The notes under the pieces were generated by a model. It was not told where the DNA came from. It was given only the letters and a program-made list of their open reading frames with translations, and did no database searches. This document shows positions 1 through 8,847 of a stretch of 64,000 nucleotides of DNA, one piece after another (position 1 is the stretch's first letter; each line of letters opens with the position of its first letter). The stretch comes from Longispora sp040681875 (GTDB taxonomy: Bacteria; Actinomycetota; Actinomycetes; Mycobacteriales; Micromonosporaceae): the NCBI RefSeq assembly GCF_040681875.1, contig NZ_JBFAZP010000004.1:124001-188000 (forward strand), written 5' to 3'. The translations under genes were made by a program, and so were the position numbers.

Positions 1-1
1 C

Positions 2-574
2 AGCGCGCCGGGCACGAACTGCAAGACCAAGGCCGACGCCATCGGGGGTACGCCCGCCGAGTACCGCCAGATGTGGAAGAACGTCCGGACCCGCTTCGAC
101 GCCAAGGGTGTCAGCAACGTCATCTGGGTGATGGACTACATGAACTACCCGACCTGGGACTGCCTGGTGCCGCTCATGTACCCGGGTGACCAGTACGTCG
201 ACTGGGTCATGTTCAACGCGTACGGCGCGAGCTGGAACCCGAACTTCGTCGCCAACGTCGACCGGTTCCAGAAGATCCTGGAGAAGAACACGGCCCCCGG
301 GCGCAGCTTCACCTCCAAGCCGTGGGGCATCGTCGAGTGGGGCATCACGCACTCGACCGCCGCCGAGGCCCGCTCGTACTTCCAGCAGGCGAACGCCGCC
401 CTCGACGCCAACCGGTTCCCGAAGCTCAAGATGTACATGATCTTCGACTCGCCCGGCTACGAGCCGTTCCCGGGCCTGCGGATCCGCTACGACGACTCCG
501 GCAAGACGGACATGCAGGAGGAGAACCTCTACAAGAAGTTCGCCAACCACCCGAGCCTGACCGCCGGCCTCTGA
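2..574 (+). CDS. GH26-like glycoside hydrolase, C-terminal part
   Basis: Reading frame open from the window edge; the N-terminus lies outside. The visible 190 residues look like the second half of a family 26 glycoside hydrolase (beta-mannanase/endoglucanase type). They show the late barrel strands, a V-x-x-V-M-F-N-A-Y-G segment, and K-P-W-G-I-V-E-W-G, where the Glu matches the usual GH26 nucleophile position. GH26 enzymes of soil actinobacteria are normally secreted and cut beta-1,4-mannan or mixed glucans. Signal peptide and carbohydrate-binding modules cannot be seen here. The gene ends in TGA just before a strong hairpin, so it closes its own transcript. The family call is good; the substrate is not determinable. 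Confidence 0.65.
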   Translation, partial: SAPGTNCKTKADAIGGTPAEYRQMWKNVRTRFDAKGVSNVIWVMDYMNYPTWDCLVPLMYPGDQYVDWVMFNAYGASWNPNFVANVDRFQKILEKNTAPGRSFTSKPWGIVEWGITHSTAAEARSYFQQANAALDANRFPKLKMYMIFDSPGYEPFPGLRIRYDDSGKTDMQEENLYKKFANHPSLTAGL

Positions 575-576
575 GC

Positions 577-618
577 CGGCGGGCGGTCCGGCCGACCCGC
601 CGACCGGACCGCCCGCCG
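577..618 (+). terminator. Intrinsic hairpin after the GH26-like gene
   Basis: A 15-bp perfect stem (arms 577-591 and 604-618) with a 12-nt loop begins 2 nt after the stop codon. There is no T-tract, as is common for actinobacterial terminators. The rest of the gap to 783 holds no gene. It carries two imperfect copies of a GGAGCCCTCCCC-type sequence near 691 and 742. Confidence 0.7.
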
Positions 619-783
619 CTCCCCCGCGTGCCCCGAGCCACCCCCCGGCCCGGGGCACGCGTCCGTCACCCGACCGGTGGCCGGACCCGGAGCCGGAGCC
701 CTCCCCGCGCCCGGGGCGTCCCGTCCCCCGGACCCCGGACCGGAGCCCTCCCCACGCCCGGAACCCGCGTGCGATCATGACGG

Positions 784-1587
784 ATGCGCCTGATCGCCAC
801 CGACCTCGACGGCACCCTCCTCCGCTCCGGCGGCGTCCTGTCCGACCGGACCGCCGACGCCCTGCGCCTGGCCCGCCGGTCCGGGTCGACCGTCGTGGTC
901 GTCACCGCCCGGCCGCCCCGCTTCACCGACGCGTACGCCGGCCTCGTCGACCTGGCCGTCTGCGGCAACGGCGCCGTGGTGTACGACCCCGCCGCCGGCC
1001 GGATCCTGACCAGCAACTGCCTGGACGTCCCCACCGCGCGCAAGGTGGCCGACACGCTCCGCGCCGCCCTGCCCGGGGCCGGCTGCGCCGTGGAGACCGG
1101 GCACCGGGTGTTCCTGGAGCCCGCGTTCACCTGGCGGTGCGAGGCCGACACGTTGGCCTGCTGCGAGGACGAGCTCCAGGTCGAGGTCGGCTCGTTCGAG
1201 GAGGCCCTCGACCGCGCCGAGCGGATCACCAAGATCCTCGTGCACCACCCGACGATGCGGGTGGACGCGATGCTGGCCACCGCCCGCGAGGTGGTCGGCC
1301 GGCAGGCCGAGGTCACCCACTCGGGCGGTCCCGGCCTGCTGGAGGTCTGCGCCGCCGGGATCACCAAGGCCAGCACCGTCGCGGCGGTGTGCGCCGAGCG
1401 GGGCATCCCGGCCGCCGACGTGGTCGCGTTCGGGGACGCGCCCAACGACCTGTCGATGCTGCGGTGGGCCGGGACCGGGTACGCGATGGGCAACGCGCAC
1501 CCCGACGTCCTCGCCGCCGCCGAGCACCGGACCGTGACCAACAACGAGGACGGCGTCGCCGTCGTCCTGGAGAGGCTGTTCGCATGA
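784..1587 (+). CDS. HAD superfamily phosphatase, Cof type (IIB)
   Basis: A 267-residue cytosolic Cof-type HAD hydrolase. Motif I is D-L-D-G-T at residues 7-11 (nucleophile Asp and acid/base Asp). Motif IV is F-G-D-A-P-N-D near residue 220. An alpha/beta cap sits between the motifs, and the length is usual for the family. Such enzymes dephosphorylate sugar phosphates or cofactors such as FMN and PLP; the substrate cannot be told from sequence. Its stop overlaps the ATG of the next gene by 4 nt (ATGA), so it heads a three-gene translationally coupled operon with an oxidoreductase and an MBL hydrolase. No clear ribosome binding site precedes the ATG. Confidence 0.85.
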   Translation: MRLIATDLDGTLLRSGGVLSDRTADALRLARRSGSTVVVVTARPPRFTDAYAGLVDLAVCGNGAVVYDPAAGRILTSNCLDVPTARKVADTLRAALPGAGCAVETGHRVFLEPAFTWRCEADTLACCEDELQVEVGSFEEALDRAERITKILVHHPTMRVDAMLATAREVVGRQAEVTHSGGPGLLEVCAAGITKASTVAAVCAERGIPAADVVAFGDAPNDLSMLRWAGTGYAMGNAHPDVLAAAEHRTVTNNEDGVAVVLERLFA

Positions 1588-2573
1588 GCTCGAAGATCCG
1601 CTGGGGCATCCTCGCGACGGGCGGCATCGCCGCGACCTTCACCGAGGACCTGCTCACCCTGCCCGACGCCGAGGTGGTGGCCGTCGGGTCCCGAACGGCC
1701 GCGTCCGCGCGGGCGTTCGCCGACCGGTACGGCATCCCGTGCGCCCACGGCACCTGGGCCGACCTGGCCGCCGACCCGGACGTGGACATCGTCTACGTCG
1801 CCACCCCGCACCACGCGCACCGCGAGGCCACCGCCCTGTGCCTGGAGGCCGGCAAGCCGGTGCTGTGCGAGAAGGCGTTCACCCTGAACGAGCCCGACGC
1901 GCGGTACCTGGTCGACCTGGCGGAGCAGCGGGGCCTCTTCCTGATGGAGGCCATGTGGATGCGGTGCAATCCGGCGATCCTGAAGCTGGCGGAGCTGGTC
2001 GCCGACGGCGCGATCGGCGACGTGCGCACCGTGCAGGCCGACTTCGGGCTGGCCGGACCGTTCCCCGCCGACGGCCGGATGCGCGACCCGAACCTGGGCG
2101 GCGGAGCGCTGCTGGACCTGGGCGTGTACCCGATCGCGTTCGCCCAGCTGCTGCTCGGCGCGCCGGACAGCGTGGCGGCGCACGCGCTGCTCACCCCCGA
2201 GGGCGTGGACGCCAACACGGGCATGCTCTTCGGGTACGACTCCGGGGCGCACGCGACCCTGACCTGCTCGATCACGAGTGACACGGCGGCGCGGGCGTAC
2301 GTGGCCGGGCCGGGCGGCCGGTTCGAGCTGCCCCCGGTGTTCTTCCGCCCCGACCATTTCACCCTGCACCGGGAGGGCGCGGAGCCGGAGGAGTTCCGGG
2401 TCCCGTACCACGGGAACGGCATGGCGCACGAGGCCGTCGAGGCGATGCGCTGCCTGCGCGAGGGCCTGACGGAGAGCCCGCTGGTGCCGTGGCGGTCCAC
2501 CCTGGACGTGATGGCCACGATGGACGAGATCCGCCGCCAGATCGGCGTCCGCTACCCCGGTGAGAACGCGTGA
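1584..2573 (+). CDS. Gfo/Idh/MocA family oxidoreductase
   Basis: A 329-residue NAD(P)-dependent dehydrogenase of the Gfo/Idh/MocA family. It has an N-terminal Rossmann fold starting W-G-I-L-A-T-G-G-I-A, and the catalytic E-K-P motif appears as E-K-A near residue 98. A C-terminal alpha/beta substrate domain carries G-G-G-A-L-L-D-L-G-V-Y-P. These enzymes oxidise sugars, cyclitols or trans-dihydrodiols. The Pro-to-Ala change in E-K-P occurs in parts of the family. ATG at 1584 lies inside the previous stop, and its own stop overlaps the GTG of the next gene (GTGA), so the three genes are coupled. Substrate unknown. Confidence 0.85.
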   Translation: MSSKIRWGILATGGIAATFTEDLLTLPDAEVVAVGSRTAASARAFADRYGIPCAHGTWADLAADPDVDIVYVATPHHAHREATALCLEAGKPVLCEKAFTLNEPDARYLVDLAEQRGLFLMEAMWMRCNPAILKLAELVADGAIGDVRTVQADFGLAGPFPADGRMRDPNLGGGALLDLGVYPIAFAQLLLGAPDSVAAHALLTPEGVDANTGMLFGYDSGAHATLTCSITSDTAARAYVAGPGGRFELPPVFFRPDHFTLHREGAEPEEFRVPYHGNGMAHEAVEAMRCLREGLTESPLVPWRSTLDVMATMDEIRRQIGVRYPGENA

Positions 2574-3478
2574 CCGGCTACCGCGACCGGCTCACCGACC
2601 CGCTGCCGGGGCTCGGCACGATCTTCAAGGTGCTGCGCTCGGGCGGACTACGGCCCAAGGGCGAGGCGCTGGCCGACGTGCCGAACCTGCCGGTCCGCCG
2701 GGAAGGGCTGCCGCCGCTGGCCGCCGGGGAGTCGTCGGTGACCTGGGTCGGGCACGCCTCCTACGTGGTGCGGACCGCCGGGCTGACCGTGCTCACCGAC
2801 CCGGTGTGGTCGGACAAGATCCCGGCGGTGCCGAGGCGCTGGACCCCGCCCGGGGTCGACTGGGCCGACCTGCCGAGGATCGACGCGGTCGTGATCAGCC
2901 ACAACCACTACGACCACCTCGACGCGCCGACCGTGAAGCGGCTGCCCCGGGACACGGCCGTGTTCGTGCCGATGGGCCTGCGGACCTGGTTCACGAAACG
3001 CGGCTTCACGAAGGTCACGGAACTCGACTGGTACGAGCACGCGACGCTCGACGGCCTGCGCCTCGACTTCGTGCCCGCGCACCACTGGAGCCGGCGCACC
3101 CTGACCGACACGTGCCGGAGCCTGTGGGGCGGCTGGATCCTCGGCGAACGCCTGTTCTTCGCCGGGGACACCGGATACGGGCGTTACTTCGGGGAGATCG
3201 GGGCCCGGTACCCGTCGTTGGATGTCGCTCTGATGCCCGTCGGGGCCTACGCGCCGCGCTGGATGATGAAGCCGGTGCACATGGATCCCGCCGACGCGGT
3301 GCGGGCGACCGCCGACCTGGGCGCGCGCCGGATGGCGACCATGCACTGGGGGACGTTCGGGCTGACCCGGGAGCCGGTGATGGAGCCCGTGCGGCGCGCG
3401 CGGGAGGCGTGGGCGGCCTCCGGCGGCGCGGCGGAGGACCTGTGGGACCTGGCGGTGGGCGAGTCCCGGATCTACTAG
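2570..3478 (+). CDS. Metallo-beta-lactamase-fold hydrolase (NAPE-PLD/UlaG-like)
   Basis: A 302-residue hydrolase of the MBL superfamily. The zinc motif H-x-H-x-D-H reads S-H-N-H-Y-D-H-L-D at about residues 108-116. It is followed by a His in the V-P-A-H-H-W-S strand, an Asp in F-F-A-G-D-T-G-Y, and a terminal H in T-M-H-W-G-T-F. The sequence resembles the N-acylphosphatidylethanolamine phospholipase D / UlaG branch, whose bacterial members act on phosphodiesters or lactones. GTG start at 2570 overlaps the upstream TGA. It is the last gene of the HAD/oxidoreductase/MBL operon. The true substrate is unknown. Confidence 0.8.
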   Translation: MTGYRDRLTDPLPGLGTIFKVLRSGGLRPKGEALADVPNLPVRREGLPPLAAGESSVTWVGHASYVVRTAGLTVLTDPVWSDKIPAVPRRWTPPGVDWADLPRIDAVVISHNHYDHLDAPTVKRLPRDTAVFVPMGLRTWFTKRGFTKVTELDWYEHATLDGLRLDFVPAHHWSRRTLTDTCRSLWGGWILGERLFFAGDTGYGRYFGEIGARYPSLDVALMPVGAYAPRWMMKPVHMDPADAVRATADLGARRMATMHWGTFGLTREPVMEPVRRAREAWAASGGAAEDLWDLAVGESRIY

Positions 3479-3531
3479 AGCCACGTGATCCCGGGTTCAC
3501 GGTGCCGGCCCGCAGGTCTTAGGTTGCCCGG

Positions 3532-4671
3532 ATGACAGTTCACGGATCCGCCGCGCCCGGCTTCGGGCAGGTCGCCGACGCGTTCGCCCGCAACCTCGAC
3601 GAGGGCCGGGAGGTCGGCGCGGCGCTGTCCGTGGTCCGCGACGGCGAGCTCGTCGTGGACCTGTGGGGCGGATCCGCCGACCGCGACACCGGCCGGCCGT
3701 GGGCGCGCGACACCCTGCACCTCGTCTACTCCGGCACCAAGGCCCTCGTCGCCACCTGCGCCCTGGTCCTGGTGGAGCGCGGTCAGCTCGCCCTGGAGAA
3801 ACCTGTTTCCGGGTACTGGCCGGAGTTCGCCGCCCGGGGCAAGTCCGCCGTCACGGTCGCCGAGCTCCTGTCCCACCAGGCCCGGATGCCCGCCCTGCAC
3901 ACCCCGGTGACGCCCGCCGACAGCCTCGACGGCCCCCGGATGGCCGCCCTGCTCGCCGCCCAGCCCCGGGAGACCGACCCGCGCGCGGACTTCCTGTACC
4001 ACCCGCTGACCTTCGGCTGGCTGACCGCCGAGCTGATCCGCCGGGTCGACGGCCGCGAGCTGGGCGCGTTCTTCGCCGACGAGATCGCCGGGCCGCTCGG
4101 GCTGGACCTGTGGATCGGCCTGCCCGACGAGCAGCACCACCGGATGTCGAGGATCTGCTACGCCCCGGACTGGTCGGACCCGCCCGCCGCCGTCGGTACG
4201 GACCCCTTCGTCGCCTCCCTGGCCAACCCCGACGTGCTGCGCCCGGGCGACGAGGGGTTCTGGAACTCCCCCGCGCTGTGGCGGGCCGGGCTGCCCGGCG
4301 GGGGCGCGGCCGGCGACACCCGGTCCATGGCCTGGCTGTTCGGCTGCCTGGCCCTCGGCGGCTCCCTGGACGGCGTCCGGATCCTGCGGCCGGAGACCGT
4401 GGCGCTGGGCCGCCGGGAGATCCGCCGGGGCCGGGAGCTGCTCGGCGGCACCGAACTCGCCTACGCCGCCGGGTACGCCCTGCCCACGGCGTCGCGCGAC
4501 TTCGGCCCGCCGCGCGACGCGTTCGGGCACAACGGTTTCGGCGGCTCGTGCCACGCGGCCTGGCCGTCGCAGCTTCTGGGCGTGTCCTACGCCCCGAACC
4601 AGCTGTCGGCCCTGAGTCCGAACCCGACGCGCCCGCCCCTGGTCGACGCCCTGTACGCCGCCACCCGCTGA
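3532..4671 (+). CDS. Serine hydrolase of the beta-lactamase / EstB family
   Basis: A 379-residue beta-lactamase-fold serine hydrolase (Pfam Beta-lactamase, class C-like esterases). The S-x-x-K motif is in L-V-Y-S-G-T-K-A near residue 70. A Tyr motif region sits at F-L-Y-H-P-L-T near residue 160, and the C-terminal K-T-G-equivalent strand is H-N-G-F-G-G-S. No signal peptide is present, so it is cytosolic and more likely an esterase or peptidase than an antibiotic-resistance enzyme. It stands alone between the MBL operon and the histidine kinase, 53 nt after the former. Family call firm, substrate open. Confidence 0.85.
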   Translation: MTVHGSAAPGFGQVADAFARNLDEGREVGAALSVVRDGELVVDLWGGSADRDTGRPWARDTLHLVYSGTKALVATCALVLVERGQLALEKPVSGYWPEFAARGKSAVTVAELLSHQARMPALHTPVTPADSLDGPRMAALLAAQPRETDPRADFLYHPLTFGWLTAELIRRVDGRELGAFFADEIAGPLGLDLWIGLPDEQHHRMSRICYAPDWSDPPAAVGTDPFVASLANPDVLRPGDEGFWNSPALWRAGLPGGGAAGDTRSMAWLFGCLALGGSLDGVRILRPETVALGRREIRRGRELLGGTELAYAAGYALPTASRDFGPPRDAFGHNGFGGSCHAAWPSQLLGVSYAPNQLSALSPNPTRPPLVDALYAATR

Positions 4672-4700
4672 CGGCCCGCCCGGTCTGGCAAGATCAAGGA

Positions 4701-5900
4701 GTGCGCGGGCTCTGGGTACGGTGGATCTTCCTGATCATGGGCGGGGCGCTCCTGACCCCGTACGTGCTCCTCGGCCTGTTCGTCTCCACCCTCCTCGTCC
4801 AGCTTCCCGCCGACGGCCTGCTCCTGCTCGGCGTGCAGTTCCTGATCCTGTTCGGCTCCGTCCCCCTGATCATGGTCACCGCGTTCCTGCCGGCCGTCCG
4901 GGTCCTTTCGGGCGGGGCGGCGCACGCGCTCCTCGACGGCCCGCCGAACGTGGGGCCGCCGCGCGGCTGGGGCGACCGGTGGCGCACGGCGTGCTGGTTC
5001 GCCCTGCACCTGGTACTCGGCGGGATCGTCAGCGCGCTGACCCTGACCGTGCCGCCGGCCGCCGCCGTCCTGATCGGAGCGCCCCTGCTGGGCGCCGACG
5101 ACCGGTCGCTGGTCGTGTGGGGCTACACCAGCGCGGACTGGGGCACCGGGACCGCCCCGCTCGCCGGGATCGCGAGCCTCGCGCTGCTCGTGGGCCTGGT
5201 GGCCGGGGTCGGCGCGCTGATGGCCCGGCTCGCGCCCGTGTTCCTCGGCCCGTCCGCCGCCGACCGGCTCGCCGCCGCCGAGGAGCGCGCCCACCGGCTC
5301 GCCGAACGCAACCGGCTGGCCCGGGACCTGCACGACTCCGTGGGGCACGCGCTCAGCGTCGTCACCCTCCAGGCGGGGGCGGCCGGCCGGGTGCTCGACC
5401 ACGATCCGGCGTTCGCCCGGCGCGCGCTGTCGGCCATCGAGGAGTCGGCCCGGGCGGCGCTCACGGATCTCGACCACGTCCTCGGGCTGCTCCGCGAGGA
5501 GTCCGACGGACCGGCCCCGACCGCGCCGACCCCGACCCTGGCGGCACTGCCCGACCTGCTGGAACGCACCCGGGCCGGCGGGGTGCGGGTGCGCGCCGAG
5601 ACGACCGGCGACCCGGAGGCGCTGCCGACCGTGGTGTCGCAGGCTGGGTACCGGATCGTGCAGGAGAGCCTGACCAACGCCCTGAAGCACGCCGGCCCCG
5701 TACCCGTCGACGTGCGGGTGCACGCCGCCCCCGACGAACTGGAGATCACCGTGACCAACCCGTTCACCGGCCCCGCCGCGCCCTCGGGCGGCGGCCGGGG
5801 GCTGCCGGGCATCGTGGAGCGGGTCCGGACCCTGGGCGGCCGGGTGACGATCGGCCCCGAGGCCGGCGCGTGGCGGGTCGACGTGCGGCTGCCCCGGTGA
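4701..5900 (+). CDS. Sensor histidine kinase, NarL/DesK type
   Basis: About 399 residues. The N-terminal half (residues 1-185) has several hydrophobic segments forming a membrane sensor with no recognisable ligand domain. A HisKA_3 dimerisation helix follows with R-D-L-H-D-S-V-G-H (His near 211), then a compact HATPase_c domain with N-A-L-K-H-A and G-R-G-L-P-G-I. GTG at 4701 is the most upstream plausible start; ATG at 4737 is an in-frame alternative. Its stop overlaps the GTG of the response regulator (GTGA), so the two form a standard two-component operon. The convergent membrane protein at 6593 is a possible target or signal partner, by position only. Confidence 0.85.
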   Translation: MRGLWVRWIFLIMGGALLTPYVLLGLFVSTLLVQLPADGLLLLGVQFLILFGSVPLIMVTAFLPAVRVLSGGAAHALLDGPPNVGPPRGWGDRWRTACWFALHLVLGGIVSALTLTVPPAAAVLIGAPLLGADDRSLVVWGYTSADWGTGTAPLAGIASLALLVGLVAGVGALMARLAPVFLGPSAADRLAAAEERAHRLAERNRLARDLHDSVGHALSVVTLQAGAAGRVLDHDPAFARRALSAIEESARAALTDLDHVLGLLREESDGPAPTAPTPTLAALPDLLERTRAGGVRVRAETTGDPEALPTVVSQAGYRIVQESLTNALKHAGPVPVDVRVHAAPDELEITVTNPFTGPAAPSGGGRGLPGIVERVRTLGGRVTIGPEAGAWRVDVRLPR

Positions 5901-6544
5901 CGGCGGACGCGGTGACCACGGTCCTGATCGTCGACGACGAGGAGCTGATCCGGGTCGGGCTGCGGGCCGTGGTCGACGCCGAGCCGGACCTGACCGTCGT
6001 CGGGGAGGCCGCCGACGGGGCCGACGCGCTGGACGCGGTGCGCCGGCTGCGCCCCGACGTGGTGCTGATGGACGTCCGGATGCCGGCCGTGGACGGGATC
6101 GCGGCCACCCGGCACATCCTGGACACGGTCCGGCCGGCCCCGAAGGTGATGGTCCTGACCACGTTCGAGAACGACGACTACGTGTACGACGCGCTGCTGG
6201 CCGGCGCGCACGGCTTCCTGCTCAAGCGGGCCCGCCCGGCGGAGATCACGCAGGCGGTGCGGATCGTGGCCGCCGGGGACTCGCTGCTGTTCCCTGCGAA
6301 GGTGCGCGACCTGGCCACCCGCCGGACCCGGGCGCGGCACGGGCTCGACCACGCCGGGCTCACCGAACGCGAGGAACAGGTCCTCCGGCTGATGGCGGAG
6401 GGCCTGTCCAACGCGGAGATCGCGGCCCGGCTGTTCCTGGGCGTGGAGACCGTGAAGACCCACGTCGGGAACATCCTGGTCAAGCTGGGGGTGCGGGACC
6501 GGACCCAGGCGGTGGTCGCCGCCTACTCCTCCGGCTTCGCCTGA
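5897..6544 (+). CDS. NarL/FixJ-family response regulator
   Basis: 215 residues. The receiver domain (1-125) has the acidic pair D13-D14, phospho-acceptor D59 in V-V-L-M-D-V-R-M-P, and the conserved Lys in F-L-L-K-R-A. A LuxR-type HTH at about 148-208 reads L-T-E-R-E-E-Q-V-L-R through T-V-K-T-H-V-G-N-I-L-V-K-L. All catalytic positions are intact. It is translationally coupled to the upstream kinase and is its cognate regulator. The target promoters are not identifiable from the sequence. Confidence 0.9.
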   Translation: MTADAVTTVLIVDDEELIRVGLRAVVDAEPDLTVVGEAADGADALDAVRRLRPDVVLMDVRMPAVDGIAATRHILDTVRPAPKVMVLTTFENDDYVYDALLAGAHGFLLKRARPAEITQAVRIVAAGDSLLFPAKVRDLATRRTRARHGLDHAGLTEREEQVLRLMAEGLSNAEIAARLFLGVETVKTHVGNILVKLGVRDRTQAVVAAYSSGFA

Positions 6545-6592
6545 CCCACGCCCCGCCGCCGGGGCACGGCCGCGACCCGCCGCCCGCGCACC

Positions 6593-7516
6593 TCACCGGG
6601 TCAGGGCCACCGGCCGCTCATCGGCGACCACGAACCGCCCGGCGTCCGACTGCCGCTCCACCAGCACGAACGCCGCGACGGTCCCCATCAGCACCGCCGC
6701 CAGCACCTTCAGCCCGTCCACGGCGTCCATCACCCCGGTGGCGTCCTTCGACGCGTCGATCCCGCCGCCCTGCAACAGGTTCACGAACATCCACAGCCCC
6801 CAGCCGAACATGGCCCCCGCCCCGACCCAGGTGACGACCAGCGCGACCCCGAACCGGCCGCGCCGGTGCACCATGGCCAGCAGCCCGGCGGCCGCGGCCA
6901 GGGTCAGCACCCCGTTCACCCCGAACGTCGACGTCGGGTACCCCGCGGGCAGGCCGGCCCCGCCGCCGAGGCCCCAGTACAGCTCGACGGCGCCGAGCAC
7001 CCCGGCGAGGCCGGCGGCCACCCGGGCGAGGAGTACCTGGAGCGCGCGGGTCGGGCCGGGCCGTTCGGGGCGGTCGGCGAACAGTCCCGACCAGCGGTCC
7101 CGGCAGTACAGGAAGAAGGCGAGGGCCAGCAGGACGCCCTGGACCGAGAAGCCGCCGTAGACGACGACGAACACCCAGTCGCGGAGTGGTCCCTCGGCGG
7201 GCAGGCCCTGGGTGGCGATCGCGAGCGGGGCGGCCAGGGCGATGGGGGCGAGCAGCCCGGTGCCGACCCAGAGCGGGAACGCGACGAGCCAGGCCGGGAT
7301 CCGCCGGCCCCAGTCGTGGGTGAACGCGAGGGCCATCAGCACCCCGACCAGCTCCATGGCGGCGGTGACCGCGTTGGCCGCGAACAGGGCCGGGTCGTCG
7401 AGCAGCGCCGGGTCGTTGATGCCGACGTCGTTGCCGGCGAGCCAGGCGGTCTTGAGGGCCAGGTAGGGCAGCGCGCTGGCGACGGCGGCGTACCCGACGA
7501 AGGTTCTTGTTCTCAT
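6593..7516 (-). CDS. Polytopic membrane protein of unknown function
   Basis: 307 residues with about eight hydrophobic segments and short loops, one of them charged (C-R-D-R-W-S-G-L-F near residue 145). No catalytic motif or transporter signature is recognisable. The gene converges on the two-component system (48 nt between stops) and may be its output, but nothing in the sequence proves that. ATG at 7516 is the first start in an uninterrupted hydrophobic frame. No function is assigned. Confidence 0.6.
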   Translation of the reverse strand: MRTRTFVGYAAVASALPYLALKTAWLAGNDVGINDPALLDDPALFAANAVTAAMELVGVLMALAFTHDWGRRIPAWLVAFPLWVGTGLLAPIALAAPLAIATQGLPAEGPLRDWVFVVVYGGFSVQGVLLALAFFLYCRDRWSGLFADRPERPGPTRALQVLLARVAAGLAGVLGAVELYWGLGGGAGLPAGYPTSTFGVNGVLTLAAAAGLLAMVHRRGRFGVALVVTWVGAGAMFGWGLWMFVNLLQGGGIDASKDATGVMDAVDGLKVLAAVLMGTVAAFVLVERQSDAGRFVVADERPVALTR

Positions 7517-7637
7517 GCTCTCCAGCCTTGTCGCGGCGCGCGCGGGACGCCTCCCGCCCGCGAGCGGTCCTCCTCCCCCGTGCGAGGGAGACCGGAGCCG
7601 GCACGGGGGTCGATGGAACGCGCGCTAGAGTCCCGCC

Positions 7638-8363
7638 ATGAGATCTCGCTGGCTGTGGGCCGTGCTGGGCGCCCTCGGCGCGGCCGGGGTCGCCGCCCTG
7701 ATGGTGCTGACCTGGACGACCGGGTGGCGCCGGCACCCCGAATCCGGCCGGCTGGCCCCGCCGGACATCGACACGCCGCCGACCCCCTCCCCGCTCCCGA
7801 CGCCGTCCGCTCCCCCGACCCCGCACCGGGCGACCGGCGGCATGCCGGACGAGAGCTGGTCCTGCGACGACAGCTGCGCGGGCGAGGCCCTGGACTCCTG
7901 CGGCGAGGGCTGCTCGAACCAGGCGTCGAAGGCCTGCGACGACGTGGTCAACGACGCCTGCGGAGACCTCGGGGACTCCTGCAACTCCTCCGCCCAGTGC
8001 GGCGACGTCCAGGTCTGCTCCCACGCGGTCACCACCCTGTTCCACGGCCCATGGCTGACCGCCGCGACACCCCCGCTCCCCGGGCACGTCACCCTGGGTG
8101 CCCGGCTCGGGATCAGGGCCATCCGGGGGTACCAGCGCTGGCTGTCCCCCCGCCTCGACAGCCACTGCCGCTACACCCCGACGTGCAGCTCCTACGGCAT
8201 CGCGGCCCTGGAGGCGCACGGCCTCATCACCGGCAGCCGGCTCGCCGTGGCCCGGATCCGCCGGTGCACGGCCACCGTGCCGTGCGGCACGCCCGACCCG
8301 GTCAGCGCAGTGGCCAGCTGGCTACGTCCCGGTACGCGACGTCCGGACCCGGCAGGCTGCTGA
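7638..8363 (+). CDS. YidD-domain protein with membrane anchor and cysteine-rich insert
   Basis: 241 residues. Residues 7-27 form a membrane helix, 45-65 are a Pro/Thr/Ser-rich spacer, and 76-127 hold nine cysteines. Residues 158-222 match the YidD family, with R-x-Y-Q-R-W-L-S-P, C-R-Y-T-P-T-C-S-S-Y-G and A-L-E-A-H-G. Canonical YidD is a small protein of about 70-90 residues that aids insertion of membrane proteins by YidC. Here the domain is C-terminal to an anchored Cys-rich segment, which would place it across the membrane unless the topology is inverted. Its last 62 nt overlap the convergent thpR gene. The YidD assignment is fairly firm; the role of the fusion is unknown. Confidence 0.7.
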   Translation: MRSRWLWAVLGALGAAGVAALMVLTWTTGWRRHPESGRLAPPDIDTPPTPSPLPTPSAPPTPHRATGGMPDESWSCDDSCAGEALDSCGEGCSNQASKACDDVVNDACGDLGDSCNSSAQCGDVQVCSHAVTTLFHGPWLTAATPPLPGHVTLGARLGIRAIRGYQRWLSPRLDSHCRYTPTCSSYGIAALEAHGLITGSRLAVARIRRCTATVPCGTPDPVSAVASWLRPGTRRPDPAGC

Positions 8364-8847
8364 CCAGGGCGAGCCGGTCGATCGTGGACACCGGTCCGGC
8401 GTAGCCCGCCAGGGCCGCGAGGGGCGCGTCCACCGGCCCGGACACCCGGCCGAGGGTCAGGTGCGCGCGGAAGGGCCGCTCGTCGTAGCCGACGCCGTAC
8501 CGGTCGAGTTCGCGGCGCAGGGTCGCGGCGGGGCCGTCGAGGACCGGGGCGGCGAGGCCCGCCCACAGCACGGTCGAGTCGCGCCCGGCGAAGCTGCCGC
8601 CGCCCGCCAACCGCAGGTCGAACGGGCCGGTCGCGGCGGCGGTCGCCTCCACCGCCGCCAGGGCCGGGTCCGGCGGCACCTCGCCGAGGAACGCGAGCGT
8701 CAGGTGCAGCGAGGCACGCGGCGCGGGCCGGGGGCCCAGGTCGAGGCCCGCCGCGAAGGCCGACACGTGGTCGAGGGCAGCCGGCGACGGGTACACGGCT
8801 ACGAAGAGGCGAACCCCTCGCGGTACGTCCGGTACGTCGGTTCCCAT
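8302..8847 (-). CDS. thpR: RNA 2',3'-cyclic phosphodiesterase (2'-5' RNA ligase family)
   Basis: 181 residues of the LigT/ThpR 2H-phosphoesterase family. Both H-x-T-x motifs are present: S-L-H-L-T-L-A-F-L-G near residue 48 and A-H-L-T-L-G-R near 129. They lie symmetrically in a duplicated fold. ThpR opens 2',3'-cyclic phosphates to 2'-phosphates in RNA and belongs to tRNA or RNA repair metabolism. ATG at 8847 overlaps the 3' end of the upstream epimerase gene by 49 nt; no later in-frame start leaves the first strand intact. It is probably cotranscribed with the epimerase. The 3' end overlaps the convergent YidD gene by 62 nt. rtcB, another RNA-end enzyme, is at 52982 and not linked. Confidence 0.85.
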   Translation of the reverse strand: MGTDVPDVPRGVRLFVAVYPSPAALDHVSAFAAGLDLGPRPAPRASLHLTLAFLGEVPPDPALAAVEATAAATGPFDLRLAGGGSFAGRDSTVLWAGLAAPVLDGPAATLRRELDRYGVGYDERPFRAHLTLGRVSGPVDAPLAALAGYAGPVSTIDRLALVSSLPGPDVAYRDVASWPLR

